The notes: generated from the letters alone by a model not told the origin. DNA of 64,000 bases from Hydra vulgaris (GCF_038396675.1 NC_088930.1:31467501-31531500), one strand, 5' to 3'. Shown: positions 1 to 12,627, counted from the stretch's first letter. Numbers and translations: made by a program.

Positions 1-860
1 CTTCAGAGATTCCTGAAATTTTAATTCTCGGCCCTATACTCTTTTTAATTTACATTAACGATCTTCCTAGGTCACATCTAAGGTGGCATTGTTCGCTGAT
101 GATACTACCATTTATTCTTGTCTTGATAAGAAGCCAACACTCTCTGATTTCTTGGAGGGGCATTTGAGCTTGAAAAGGATCTCACTTCTGCTACAGCATG
201 GGCTCACAATGGCTTGGTGATTCAGATGAAACTCAATTTTTTTCAGCCAATCGCTATCGCAATAATTTAGATCTTCCTATATTTATGGACGATAATATAC
301 TTGATGAGTCATCAACTCTTCATCTTCTAGGATTAACTCTTACTTCCGATCTTTCTTGGAAACCATATATCAAATCCTTTTTCAAATCCATAAATCAAAG
401 GTGCAAAAACGCATTGTAAAAATAGTTGGACCTGCTCTTGCAGCCAACCTTCAACCATTATCACATCATCGTAATGTTGCTTCTCTTTCTCTTCATTATA
501 GTATTCTACAAATACTATAATGAGCACTGCTCTAAAGAGCTAGCATCTCTTGTGCCATTAACTAAAATTCATTCTTGTGTTACTCATCATTCAATTAAGT
601 CTCATCCTTTTTTTCTGTGACTGTTTCTAAGTGCTCCAAAAACTCTTATTTGTCTAGTTTTTTCCTTGAACATCAGTTCTTTGGAATTCGCTTCCTTCAT
701 CTTGCTTTCCTGATTCATATAATTTGCAATCTTTTAAGTCATCTGTCAATCATTATCTTGCTCTACAATCTTCATCTTTTCTCTTTCAGTAACTTCCAAC
801 TCTAATTAGTGGTTGCTTGCAGCCTTGTTGGAAGTGAAGATGTTTAAAAGAAAAAAAAAA
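1..860 (+). pseudogene. Degraded LINE reverse transcriptase, C-terminal part and 3' end
   Basis: Broken frames read as the C-terminal half of a non-LTR retrotransposon reverse transcriptase. Visible are GPILFLIYINDLP, then an FADD box (ALFADDTTIY) at about 90-115, then a region of the HLLGLTLTSDLSW type near 330, then the LQPLSHHRNVASLSL-type tail. Reading-frame changes and stops occur throughout, so it is dead. A short AT-rich run after 845 marks the 3' end. A second copy of this 3' end lies inverted at 54115-54178. The clade (CR1, L2 or jockey type) cannot be fixed by eye. Confidence 0.8.
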
Positions 861-946
861 TATATATATATATAGTTTGTTGCATTTGGGAAGCACGGAA
901 AGAAAAAAATGATTCTTACGCCAACCCATATGTCACTTTTAATTAC

Positions 947-990
947 TTTTGACTTTCGTCCAACATTTGCGTGTTAGACGAAAGTCAAAA
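947..990. repeat. Short perfect hairpin
   Basis: Arms 947-960 and 977-990 are perfect 14-bp reverse complements (TTTTGACTTTCGTC and its complement) around a 16-nt loop. The stretch 861-1290 holds no gene. It also contains two near-identical copies of GGAGTGCTGCTACATC at about 1106 and 1148, typical of a non-coding repeat tail. Confidence 0.6.
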
Positions 991-1287
991 CCATTAATTT
1001 AATTACAAATTAATCGTTTTTTAAAAAAACCACAAAAACGCAAATTTAATTGACCAAAATGTTTTTAAAAACATTCAGAATGTTTTTAAAAACTGACTCA
1101 CAACGGAGTGCTGCTACATCTACTATCTTTTAGCTTGACCCGAAAGGGAGTGCTGCTACATCGACTGAGGGTTTGGTTGGAGCAGGCAGTCTATCAATTG
1201 ATAAAAAAAAAAAATTCTTGTCTTGCATTTTAATTTTTACTTTTTGTCAACAAAATATGGAAAAAACTTTCAGACAACATATAAGAG

Positions 1288-1438
<151 letters not shown>

Positions 1439-1605
1439 CCAACCTCAATCTTTTAGAGATTGGCATCAGGTCGGCAAAAATTATTTGATACAAAGGTCTT
1501 ACCATAAAACAAAGAAACGAGGTCGGAAATATTTCGCCAACCTTAAACACTTTCAGGTCAACAGTTAGGTGGGCATTGCCAAATGCCAACCCTGATTCCG
1601 AGGGT

Positions 1606-1804
<199 letters not shown>

Positions 1805-2227
1805 CAGTAACTAAACTAATAACCAAACTGATATAAGAATGATAAAATTATTGATGTTATTTGACAAATTCTCTGGTACATATACTATACATACCCTGCA
1901 TACTCACTTGTTGTATAAGTGATTATCAATTTTGATTTTGCTATAAGCTTTGAAATCATCTTTTAAAAGCATTACAGGATGTGCAACATGAGATAACTGG
2001 GATATCTAAAATAAATTCTGAATTAAAATATGACATAAATTTTGTATGTTACATATTTGACCAGACTTTTTTATACTTTCTTTTTGTTTAAACAATATAA
2101 TACTTTTATGTATGCAAAAACATGGAACATTAAGTTTAGGTGTCACACTTTTGTTTAAAAACTAATCAATGGAGTGGCACCTAAATAAAAGAACTAAACA
2201 AAATATAGCAAAATTAAAATTAATAAT

Positions 2228-2371
2228 GTGATAATAAAAAAAATAATATTAATAATAATATTAACAATAACAATAATAATAATAATAACAATAATAACAA
2301 TAATAATAATAACAAAAATAATAATAATAATAATAACAATAATAATAATAACAATAATAATAATAATAATG
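2228..2371. repeat. AAT/AAC trinucleotide repeat
   Basis: An imperfect run of AATAAT and AACAAT triplets. The open frame through it is Ile/Thr-rich low-complexity sequence and is not a gene. The surrounding 1804-2762 shows no recognisable gene. Confidence 0.85.
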
Positions 2372-2762
2372 AGAACATTAAGGTTAGATAAAAGGAGAAT
2401 AGTAAACTGATTTCAGAGCATGTTGGGAAACATATTACCGTATTAAAAAAAACATACTATTAGCTTGTAAGAGTTTTTTATTTAATTGAATAAGATGATA
2501 CTGCCATGATAGGTTTTTGTTCAAAAAAACTTGCATTATTGTATTCAGAGAATTATTCAGAAATATTATAGTATTATGATAAACATCAAATTTATTAACA
2601 AAAAAAGTTTAGACATAAACAATAGAAACTTATAACTGATATACAAAATTAGGTATATCAATTATAAGTAAAAGTAAATTTTATCGTTAAATTGGAAAGA
2701 TATTGGTTTTCGAAATAATTTCATTTCTAATTTCATTTAGAAAAATTATAAAGCTATAATAC

Positions 2763-2897
2763 CGATTGACTGACACCCCACATTAAAACAGCCATTCTTG
2801 GATCTTTAGCTCTGAAGACTTTTACTTTTTGATGGAAAGCTTTCATCTTTTTTCTTTTCGATTTCGTTTTAGTAACAGATTTCTTTATGTTATCCAT
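2763..2897 (-). CDS. PIP4K2: Phosphatidylinositol-5-phosphate 4-kinase (PIP4K2), first coding exon
   Basis: The minus strand opens with ATG at 2897 and reads 45 codons to a GT donor at 2762-2761, where the frame would soon stop. The peptide is Lys-rich at first and then contains QKVKVFRAKDPRMAVLMWGV. This matches the conserved N-terminus of type II PIP kinases (K-V-K-x-F-R-A-x-D-P-x-x-x-V-L-M-W-G-V). The enzyme phosphorylates PI5P to PI(4,5)P2 in the cytosol and at membranes. The kinase core would lie in exons beyond the left edge; I see none of them in 1-2762. Promoter and 5' UTR should lie just above 2897, but I cannot define them. This is the best-preserved host gene in the left flank. Confidence 0.82.
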
Positions 2898-3682
2898 TTT
2901 TTTAAGCAGTAACTTTATAAAAATGATATTTTGTAATTATAGCTTAATTATAGGTAGAAAAACACGAACAAGTTTGCTCACTTGTTTCAATACTTCTTTT
3001 GATAAGTTCGTCTTCTCGGGTGTTTTTATTTTTATTTTTATTTTACGGAATCATCTTTAACTACGATAACAACTTTCGCACTCGTAATCCAGAGTGAAGG
3101 TTATAATTTGTAGATTTAGCGGTTAATCTGCAGCTGTTATACGGAAGTAAAATTTTGATGAAAGTTTAATTTCATTTTAAAAATTAAGTAGTTAAAAAAT
3201 TAAGTAGTTTTTTAAAATCAAATTTTTACCTTAACGTCGAAGGCGTCATGTTTGTATCACGTCAAGCCAAAACAGCTTTAATTAAAATATTTATATATTT
3301 AAAAAAATTTATTCTAGACTTGGTTTTAGAAAAATATTATGAAAAGTTATTGTTAATAATTCTTTTAAATATGAACATTCAAATCGCGATAGTTTTAAAC
3401 AAAAAGCTTTTGAGGTGTTTTAAAAAAAACAAAACAAAAAACAATTAAGTTTGTATTAAAAAATCAGGTTTATATTGAAATTCGTTGTTTTAAAAAAATA
3501 ACTTTAAAGGAATTGAAAACTTTATAACATAAAACAAAACAAAAGTAAAAAAATTAAGTAGTACGTAAGTTGTATAAAATTTAAGGCAATTAAACATTTT
3601 TTTTTTTTTTTTTTGTAGTTATTTAATTGCTTCCATAAGTCCTTACGGTTTAATCTCAGAGCATCGTGGAAAAGTTTATTTG
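2898..3682. other. Intergenic or promoter region, no gene seen
   Basis: AT-rich DNA upstream of the PIP4K2 exon, with poly-A and poly-T runs. A 66-codon frame at 3248-3448 is Lys/Leu/Ile-rich, matches nothing I recognise, and is probably chance. Confidence 0.5.
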
Positions 3683-3797
3683 CCTTTAATTACAAGGCAA
3701 CAAAATTAAAAAAACAAAGAACTTTGTTCTGAGAATAATATAGATTCTCAGAACAAAGTTCTTTGTTTTTTTAATTTTGTTGCCTTGTAATTAAAGG
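3683..3797. repeat. Perfect 54-bp inverted repeat (long hairpin)
   Basis: Arms 3683-3736 and 3744-3797 are exact reverse complements over 54 bp, separated by 7 nt (AATATAG). Perfect identity implies a recent origin or continuing correction. The following 3798-4078 holds no gene. Confidence 0.95.
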
Positions 3798-4078
3798 TTG
3801 GTTCCTAATTTGGACAAGGTGGTCATAAGGGTTGGTTTTCAATAAATAATAATATACTATCAATAAAATAAAAAAATGATGAAAAAGACATTTGCGGTTT
3901 TTGCTGTAACTGGAAAAATCTTATCGGGTTTTGGAACTTTTTTTTGTTTGTTTGTTTGTGAAAAATTAATTTGAGAAATCAGATGAATAATAAATAAAAC
4001 ACAAATAATTCATATTAAAAAAATTAAAGGTTTAAACTGAATTTAAACAATGTCATTAAAAATCATTTTAATATTCAG

Positions 4079-4745
4079 TTAAACACCAACTTGGGCATCT
4101 TTCATATTTAAAATCGTTGCGTAATGATTCATGCATTCGTACTTCGTAATATGTTGAGCAGCACCTGCGCAATCACCACCTAATACTGAATTTTTTGCCC
4201 CAATACTAATTCTTTCCAAATCTGCATTCGTTGTTCCACAATCCCAGCACCAAATACAGATGGAATGCGAATTGCATTTTAACTTTACTTTCAATTTTAG
4301 ACCAGATTGTTTCCATCGGGTTTAACATTGGAGTGTAGAATCCTAAAAGTTACAATTGAGCTAGATAATTTTTAAACACCCTTTCCAAACAAGCGTGGCA
4401 TGGAGTATTGTCTGTTACGATGAACAAATCCTTTAAAATATTCTGGGATGTAACCCACTGGTGAAACATAACCAACACCTACTTGTTACAAGATTCTGCA
4501 TTAAATGATTCTCTGCGACTTTACATCGTGACAGCATTTGTTGTTGGTATAGCTGCAATCAAATGTATATTTGCACGTTTGTTTGGCACGTCCTTGCATT
4601 TTTCGACAAAAAACATTAAAATTTGTTTCATCCAACCAAACTATCTGATAACCATTTGTTCGGTTGTATGTATTTCATGCCGACAAATTGGACAAGTGGG
4701 TTCTGGTTGTTCCGGAAGCGGATGTAAGCTAATTTGGTAAAATAA
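4079..4745 (-). pseudogene. IS630/Tc1-mariner-type DDE transposase, degraded
   Basis: The minus strand carries, in broken frames, three catalytic blocks of a Tc1/IS630-type transposase. These are a first-Asp block (IVWLDETNFN, near 4640), a second-Asp block (TDNTPCHACLE, near 4410), and a Glu block (MLNPMETIWSKIE, near 4310). The usual C-terminal GGDCAGAAQHIT follows at about 4170. Stops and frame changes separate the blocks, so it is inactive. The remainder, to 5530, is gene-free AT-rich DNA. Confidence 0.8.
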
Positions 4746-5530
4746 ATGCTGTCGCGGATTCAATTTAAATGCAGACTTTTTGGTCATAATGCATTGATAA
4801 ATAACACAACGATCTTTTAAATTATTATCGCTGGCGCATAAAAGTGCTTAATTTGATATTATTAACTTATTCAAATTCATGTTCAAGAAAACCTTTTATA
4901 ATGACCTAAAAGCTTACATTATGAATTCGCAATTCAAATTATGACTTTTCATTTACATGTTACGATTTCTTAATTACCATTTATATTTTTTATTGGAATT
5001 ATTTTTTTATTGGATTATATTTTTATCATTTATATTGGAAGGATTGGTGGAACCCTCCCCCTCCTCCTCCCTCACATAAAATCGCCTCTGGCTGCAGTCA
5101 TACTCAGTATATCTGTAAAATAAGGAAACAAGTTAGTATAGTGTTCCAATAAAATTTCCAATATTTTTAATTATAAAATGTTGGTAAATTAGTTTTGTTG
5201 TTCTTACTAATGTGTTAGTGTTGAATCTACGTTTTAAAATGATTGCTACCTCGTTGCAGTTTCTAGTTTTACAAGTAAAGAGAAGTTAGATATCTATAAA
5301 ATTTATTATTTATTATCAAAATCTTTTATCCTGAGTAGGCTCCTTTTTAAACACAAAAACACTCCATTACGAAAGAAGAAGGTTAAAAGTTCGTTAAAAG
5401 TTAAAATATCATTAAGATAATTTAACTTTTAACGAACTTTTAAAGAACATACGTATTTTTTGCAAAGAATTTTTTTTTTTTTACAAATTTTAAAACAAAT
5501 TTTATAAGTTAACATTTGTTATTAATTTAG

Positions 5531-6440
5531 TTGTTAAATATGACAGTTACCAATAGCGAAATAAGAAATATGTTTAGGGAAATGTTCGCTAAGTACAAGA
5601 AAGACATAGAGTTACTAATAAAACAACAAGAAGAAAACGTTTCTAAACTCATTAATGCAAATGCAAAGATAACGAGTGACAGACAACAAAAAGCAGAATT
5701 AAATATTATCGACAGTATGGAAAAAATTAAAAGACTCGAAAAGGATGTATAAAAGGATGTACATAAGTTGATATAAAAGAAAGCTTAAATTTTCACGAAG
5801 AACTCATCGAAAAAAAGATTTAAAATAGTATTGAATCTATCGAGAAAGAGTTTCTAAATATGTAGCACATAAAAATATTGAGTTTACCGACCTTAAAAAA
5901 AAACTAAGAGAAATTGAAGAACGGTCACGAAGAAATAATCTCAGGATCGGTGGACTGAAAGAAAGCGAAAATGAATTATGGGCGGAAAGTGAAACAAATG
6001 TGATCAAACTGTTTGAACAGACTTTAGGGGTAAAAAAAAGTTAAAATTGAACGAGCCCATCGCTGAGGACGCAAAGATGCAAAAAAGCCACGTACAATAA
6101 TGATAAAACCTTTAGATTACAAAGAAAGAGTAGAAGTTTTAAAAAATTCTTTTATAAAAGGGTGAAACTATTTTCATTAATGAAGATTTTTACTATGAAA
6201 CTAACGAGATAAGAAAAGACTTGAGAGATGAAAACTGAAAAGCAGCTGGGAAAATTTGCATATAAATCGTATGATAAGCTAATTATTTGCATATTCAATT
6301 CAATATCGAGGACCTTATTTGTGGAAAAAGTTTCTTAATATTGCAAATACGAAAAAAGTTAGTATACAACAGTTTGAAAATGACTTGAAACTGGTGTTAT
6401 TACTTATGGATTTTAACATATCCGATTTTAAATGCTTCTA
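5531..6440 (+). pseudogene. L1-like retrotransposon ORF1 (coiled coil plus RNA-binding domain), degraded
   Basis: An open N-terminal part (5540-5752) is Lys/Glu-rich coiled coil. After stops and frame changes the sequence reads RSRRNNLRIGGLKESENE, then INEDFYYETNEIRKDLRDE, then GKFAYKSYDKLII. This is the typical order of the Transposase_22 / L1 ORF1p RNA-recognition region. The protein normally binds the element's RNA. No reverse transcriptase follows within 1 kb. Confidence 0.7.
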
Positions 6441-6627
6441 AAGTTCAATTATATAAAATGTCTCAGAATTTATCAACTTTTTTTTCTTGTTTACTTGATT
6501 TGTACTCTTAACATGAATATTGTTCTTGAAATATTTCTTAAACTAATTGTTATTTATAAGACAAAATAATGTCTTCTACTTGCCCCACCAGTGTTTTTAT
6601 TTATAAACTTTTAAATTGTAAAAGTTA

Positions 6628-7386
6628 GAGCAAAAGCGAATCAAACCGATCACCGAACAATAAAAATCAAGTAACTTTATTATTTTTTTAAATTTTTAAA
6701 CTATTTTTTTTAAATAAGATAAAAAATACCAACAAGCACATTATTAATTAATATTTTTTTTTTAATTGTATTTGAAAATATGAAAACTAGAAAAAAAAAT
6801 GATCGCTTTTGGCAGAAAGTCTGTTAAAACCGATCAATATAAAATACATTAAATAAATTTAACATTTTATATATGTAAATGTATATATTTTTATATATTT
6901 TTTATATGGCGTACAGAAATATGCTATATATTTTTTATATAGCATACAGAAATAATAAAAGATTTAAGGTTTGCATTTTTTACAACAAAACAATCTGAAC
7001 CCATTACAAAATTTTTTGGCAAACATGTTTTGTTGCAGAGCCAAGTATTGCAATTTGGATTCTCGCATGACATCATGTCCGAATGTAATTCTTTTTTACA
7101 CTTTCTGCATTTGATAACTTTTCTTTTTTTGGCTGAAGGTGTTGTAATCGGTTCTATATTTTAAGTTACTTCTTTTTCTTTTTTACAACTCTCTTTTAAA
7201 CTTTTATAAATATAAAATGACTGAAAAATTACTTGGATTTTATTTTGACACATTTGAATAGAGGAGATGATTCTCTTTCTTCTGGTGCTTTTATTTTTTA
7301 AATATTCCTATTAGTTCCGGTTTTATTTAAATTTTTTGATCAGTGATCGAAAAAATAGTATGATCGGTTTGACTCGCTTTTAACTC
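6628..7386. mobile_element. TA-flanked pogo/Tc1-class remnant with inverted termini
   Basis: Termini 6628-6654 and 7360-7386 are imperfect inverted repeats (GAGCAAAAGCGAATCAAACC against GAGTTAAAAGCGAGTCAAACC). Each is flanked by TA (6626-6627 and 7387-7388), the usual Tc1/mariner/pogo target duplication. The 759-bp body keeps only a zinc-finger tail on the minus strand. Confidence 0.6.
6955..7145 (-). pseudogene. Cys-rich zinc-finger tail of a transposase
   Basis: The minus strand reads IKCRKCKKELHSDMMSCENP followed by CNTWLCNKTC. This is a CxxC...C...C...C pattern like the PHD/zinc-finger tails found after the catalytic domain of cnidarian pogo-like transposases. No catalytic domain remains. 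It lies inside the TA-flanked remnant. The regions 6441-6627 and 7389-8477 show no gene, only poly-T tracts and a short CCCCTCCCC-rich run near 7970. Confidence 0.45.
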
Positions 7387-8477
7387 TATAACACAATAAA
7401 TTGGAAAAAAAATAATAATAAAATACAAACAAGAAACATTCTGCCATCAAACAAAAAAACAACAGCATTAAAAAGTAAATGAAACTGACACATTAAAAAT
7501 AATTTAAAAAATTTGATCACTGAATCCAATTCTTTCTTCGTTAGTTCGAAGTTTATTTATTTGCGTAAGAACTTTGTTATTGTAATTCGATTTCCTTTTT
7601 TTTTTATTATTATTATTTCATTTTTTTTTCCTCTCTTCTTTTTGGTTTCTATACTTCTCCTTTATCTATTGTTTTTTTCTATTTATTCCTTTTTTATTTT
7701 TCTATGATCTATTTCTATCGTATTTTTTTTAAATTTTTATTCAAACATCTTTTTTTTTAAATATGCCTTTATAAAAAAGCTTGCGCCATCGTGGAAGTCA
7801 TTGCATTTGATAGTAATATTACCGTAGTCATTTACATTGCGGTGAGTAAATTATAAATGAGTTAAATGGATGAGATACCGAAATAAAATCTTTAAACAGT
7901 TTAAAGAAATTTTGTGAATATTAAAATTTGTTATTTTGCTTTTCCAGGGAGAGAGGAGGACAACTGCCCAACCCCTCCCCTCCCCTTCCTTGCCCTAGCC
8001 TGCCGGCGCCTATAAGTGTAAGATTGCTGATATTGTACCGATGCCTACATTGTACTTTTAACATAATTCGTTATTTTTACAACCCACTAGAATTTTTCAA
8101 TTCATTTTTTATCTTTGCTGAATGAAATTAAGGAATCAACTGTTTTTCTTTGTCATTCAACTGCATTAAGGCCAGAGTAAGCTCTTGTTGGTTTGTTATT
8201 GGAGATTTCTTATTTTAGGGATTTATGGCTAAGCGTAATTCATTAAAGAAAGTAGAAAATATGATTTGTTCAGTGTATTTATGTTTAAGCATAATTTATC
8301 TAAATTCGAAATAACTACCTGGAATTTAAAATACGTTATTATTAGTTGTCAAATTTTTTAATTAACCGAATGTCAGATTAGTTGCGTAAATTGTACCTCA
8401 AGGCAGATCCTAAATTGTACCGACGCTACTATTTTGACCGCTAAAAAACGCGTGTAAAATTAAAAAAAAAAAATTTG

Positions 8478-9956
8478 AAATGTCAAAACAGAGATATTTT
8501 TGCTTATCGTAATAGCGATATCGGATTAAATGCCGTTTGTTTAAAATACGTTTGTTTAAAATTCCTAAACCAACCTTTATAAGGTATGTGGAACATAAAA
8601 ACGTATATGCAAATGACTCAACTAAGCATTTTGGTAGGTGTAGTAATTTATCTCCTAAAATTGAGAAAGAGTTAGTTGAATATTAAAACTCGAATCGTGT
8701 ATGTTTGAAATAGCTGAGAAGAATAAAATAACTCATCAGTTTAACAAAGATTTTGGCATGGCTGGAAAGAAGTGGTATTACCAATTTATGAAACGTCACC
8801 CCTGCCTGAGTTTGAGGTTACCTTAACCAACATCTATGGCACTGAAATGAAACTGGAATAAGTACAGTTCAGAAACCAATGAAAAATACCACTGAAGTAT
8901 GTTGCACGAATGCTGTTGGATCTTTTGTACCTCCTATGCTAATTTATAATCGCAAGAGATTTAAAAAGAAGCTCAAAGATGGAGCACCACCATTTTTGGA
9001 TATTCTGATAGTGGTTAGATAACCACAGATTTGTTTATTTTGTGGATTAGGCATTTTATAAACTATCTTTGTCTTAAACTTTTAAACAGAACAAAGAGAG
9101 TACTTCTTATCCTCGATGGTCATTCAACACATACAAAAAATCTAGAAGCTTTAGTTTTAGCTCAAGATCATGGAATAGTAATGCTATCTTTGCCATCACA
9201 TACTACTTATAGGTTACAACCTTTGGATAGATTGTTTTTCAAAGCATTGAATTCTAAATATAACATAGCCTATGATAAATGGATGCGAAGCCATCCAGGC
9301 AGATGTATTACTCAATTTCAAGTGTCTCAACTTTTTGGAGAGGCTTATGCAAAGATTGTTGGTATGTAAACAGCTATTAATGCATTTAGAGACTCTTGGA
9401 TATATCTAGTAGACAACTCAGTGTTTCAGGAAGAAGACTTTACACCTTCCAAATTACTCAGATTACAATCAAAAACTTTCCAAACAGTAAGTAGTTATTT
9501 TCTAGCTTTATATACAAATTGTTTTAATTAAAATTATCCAGTTGTTGTTGGTTATTCAAATTTAACAAATTTTACCATTTTTTTATGTTAACATATTTTT
9601 TTAATTTTGAGATTCCAATTAAAGAAATATCCATTCTTTTAATACGAACTTCACCACTTAAACAAAAAAAGAAAAATTCCAGTACTACTCTTGTATTGAC
9701 AAGTAGTCCTTATAAACATGCACTCTCTAGCTCAGTTTTATCAATATCAACTAAAAAGATAAAACAGGGCAGGAGTGGTGTTAAAAGGTTCAAGCATGCA
9801 AATACATCTTCTCATAGTGAAAGCTGGTTTTGTTACCTTTGTGAAGAAAATATAGAAAAGAATATGATAAAATATCTTGCTTGTCAAGGTTGGTGTCATG
9901 TTGACTGTGTTAATCAAAAACAGAAACAATATATCTGCAACTTTTGTCAAAAATAA
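8478..9956 (+). pseudogene. pogo/Tigger-like DDE_1 transposase with C-terminal PHD-like finger
   Basis: Broken N-terminal frames show DNA-binding helix-turn-helix pieces (GMAGKKWYYQFMKRHPCLS near 8760). A catalytic part follows: NAVGSFVPPMLIYNRKRFKK near 8915, then an intact frame 9073-9369 with LLILDGHSTHTKN (second Asp) and MLSLPSHTTYRLQPLDRLFF, the DDE_1 signature. The C-terminus (9820-9953) has CYLCEEN...CQGWCHVDC...CNFCQK, a PHD-like finger. Stops in the N-terminal half make it inactive. Possible inverted termini with ATTGTACC words lie near 8391-8422 and 10396-10432. Confidence 0.75.
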
Positions 9957-11084
9957 AGTTTTTATGTACTTTATTTTACATTATTTAGTATAACTGTTTT
10001 TAAAACAGATATAGTACATACTGTTTTACATTATTTAGTATAGCTATTTTTAATATCTGTCTTCCTCCTCTATTCTAATCCTAGCTAGCCCATTGGTAAG
10101 CATAAGATTTAAATAAAAATTGTACCATATTTGGTGATACCTGTTGTTGGCATTTTCCAGAAGAAAAAAAAATTCAAATTGCTTAGAGTTTATTAAATAA
10201 AAGACTGTATTTCATTAGATTATGGGCAGCTATGTGTTATGTTATGTTATATCAGAACATTTCCAATTGCCGATTTTACAAAAGCCATTCGTTTTAATCA
10301 GTTCTTTGAATCCCTTAAATCTAAAATCATAAAATATTTGTGAAGTTGTAAAGTATTTGAAATTAAGAAAGTCGTACAATATTGGATTACAATGGTACGA
10401 TTAAGGATCTAGTTTCCTTAATTGTACTCTTAGCACTATTTTTTAAATTTGATTCTTTGAAACTTAACGCTTTTTAAATTATGAGTTTTTTTAACATCTT
10501 TACAACAAACAATCCCTAAACTATGAAATACAATATAGGCTAACAGACATTCAGCCGACGTTCAGCCGATTTGGTTCTGTTTTTTATTTCAATAATACAA
10601 AAAAATACAAATAAAAAACCGAAAATTTTTCTATTAAATTTTAAAAATGGCAGCATCTAAATATTAATACGCTAATTTAATAGTAGTGTTTTCTACTGCT
10701 TTTCTACACGCGGATCAGTACTCCACGCGATCTTTCAAGCAAGGTCTGCAAGCGAATAAGAGCTGATAAATTTTTAGTTTCAACAGGAATCGATGTTGTT
10801 CATTGTTTAATTTTACTATAAAATTAAAAATAAATGTTTGTTTGTTGTTGGTTGTTTGTATTTTTCTAATTTCTATAGCCTGTTCCTTTTCTTTAAATAA
10901 AATAAGACTGTTATTTGTTGACATGTAAGTGTATTTGCATAAATTTGCGTATATTTCAGTATATTCTTTATTTCTCTGTATCTATATGTATATTTTCTTT
11001 TAGATTAAAAAATAAGGTATAGAAAATAATAAAATAGAAAATAGAGAAAGCAGTAGAAAACAAAAAAAAATTATGTTGGAAGTT
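9957..11084. other. No gene seen
   Basis: AT-rich DNA after the pogo-like transposase. A 69-codon minus-strand frame at 10715-10924 has no recognisable motif and I do not call it. Confidence 0.5.
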
Positions 11085-11234
11085 ATAGACGGATTGGAAT
11101 TGTTTTGAGTTTGTCTGTTGATGTATGCGCAAATTCTTGGCAGTCAAAACAAATTGTCGTGGGTTAATTTTTTGCTGGACTTCGCGTAAAACTTCTGAAG
11201 ATGTCGTCAAAATCTTTGTATTTAACCATGTTAA

Positions 11235-11242
11235 ACAGTAGT
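11235..11242. repeat. 8-bp target site duplication, left copy
   Basis: ACAGTAGT here and at 11891-11898 exactly bracket the hAT-like element. An 8-bp duplication is diagnostic of hAT integration. Confidence 0.9.
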
Positions 11243-11890
11243 CAGAGGCGTAGAAAGAATTTTTTGGTGTTCGAGATAGGTAACTTCCAGACATGGAGCA
11301 AACTCCAAACATTTATATGTTCATACTTAGTGAGGGTTTGCAAAAAACTGCGATGATTGGACGCTGGGAACAAAAAAGCCCCAAAATTTTCGACCCCCTG
11401 CCCTAAACGTGAGAGCAACAAGTTAATGAAGTATTTTTTGTACTATTCTTAACTAGACTTATATTCATCCATAAATTTTAGATTTCATTTTAAAATATTT
11501 TAGCGTTCAAAAATTATGACCATATAAACTTTAAACCCACCTCAATTTGAGGGGGTTGGAAATTTTATATGGTAATAATTTTTAAACGCTAATAAATAAT
11601 ACTGTGAAACTTGAAATTTATCGATGAATATAAGTCTAGTTAAGAATTGTACAAAAAATACTTAATCAACTTGTTGCTCTCACGTTTGGGGCGGGGGGGG
11701 GAGGGGAAAGCAAAAATTTAGGGGCTTTTTTGTTCCCAGCCCATCTAGGGGCTTTTTTGTTCCCAATCATCGCAATTTTTTTGCAAACCCTCATTATTTG
11801 ACATAAGTATAAACATATAAATGTTTGGAGTTTGATCCATGTCTGGAAGTTACCTATCTCGAACACCAAAAAATTCTTTCTACGCCTCTG
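11243..11890. mobile_element. Non-autonomous hAT element (MITE)
   Basis: The 648-bp element starts CAGAGGCGTAGAAAG and ends with its complement, matching the CAGxGGCG-type hAT termini. Inverted arms of roughly 200 bp each (11243-11450 and about 11650-11890) leave a short middle with no coding capacity. It is flanked by perfect 8-bp duplications (ACAGTAGT). It sits inside the left inverted repeat of the YqaJ/PHD transposon, so it is younger than that element. Confidence 0.88.
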
Positions 11891-12239
11891 ACAGTAGTTG
11901 TTTTTTTTCCCAGCAAAACATAATCAATAAGAAATTAAACAAATTTAAACAAAGGCTATTGAATGTATTTGGTGTAAGCATAAATCTATCAGGAATAAAA
12001 GGGTAGTTTTCAAACCTTGTTATATAATTATAACATCTAATTATAAGACAAGAGTATATCAGAACTTGAAGAAATTAATGTTATTGCCGCATAAAGATAA
12101 ATTGTATTTTAGTCCGAGCAGCTTAAAATAAAAAATAAAGGAAGGCAATTAAGTAAGATTTTGATAAAACAAAGTCAATAATTATTTGTTAACAACAGAG
12201 CTTTGTGTATTTTGTTAAAAATTTCCCTATTGATTCGTT

Positions 12240-12627
12240 TGAAAACATGAAGAAAAATCATAAATATTATGCACAAGTGCAGGGTTAACTATATGTTCTA
12301 AATAAAGAATATTGTGATTTTTTTGTTTGGGCTTCAAATCATTATTTATTGGTTCGAGTTACAAGAGACTTAGAGTTTATTGATGAAATGATGCCTTTGC
12401 TCTGGAAATTATTCATTGAGTGTTTACCTCCTTAAGTTGTTACATACAAAAATGATGTATGTTTAGACAATAAACAAAAGTATTACTGTATTTACAAAAA
12501 ACCCTGTTTTGAACCAATGATAACATGTGATAAACCAGGTTGTAAAGTTGAGTGGTTTCATTATTCTTGTGTGAAAATTACACAAGTTCCAGTTGGTTCC
12601 TGGATATGCAATAGTTGCTTGAAATAA
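12240..12627 (+). pseudogene. YqaJ-like nuclease C-terminus fused to a PHD finger
   Basis: Frames read HKYYAQVQG, then KEYCDFFVWAS, then the helical tail of a YqaJ/lambda-exonuclease-type domain (Q-V-Q-G and C-D-F blocks). A PHD finger follows: CDKPGCKVEWFHYSCV and WICNSCLK before TAA at 12625-12627. A stop interrupts the QVQG region and the N-terminal half is absent. Cnidarian DNA transposons commonly carry such YqaJ plus PHD proteins; function in transposition is inferred. Confidence 0.7.

Noticed and set aside
3248..3448. 66-aa frame in the left flank
   Set aside because: Low-complexity Lys/Leu/Ile composition and no motif or gene context.
4483..4740. 85-aa plus-strand frame
   Set aside because: It is the shadow of the IS630/Tc1-like transposase encoded on the minus strand.
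7513..7707. 64-aa Phe/Ile-rich frame
   Set aside because: Translation of a poly-T tract.
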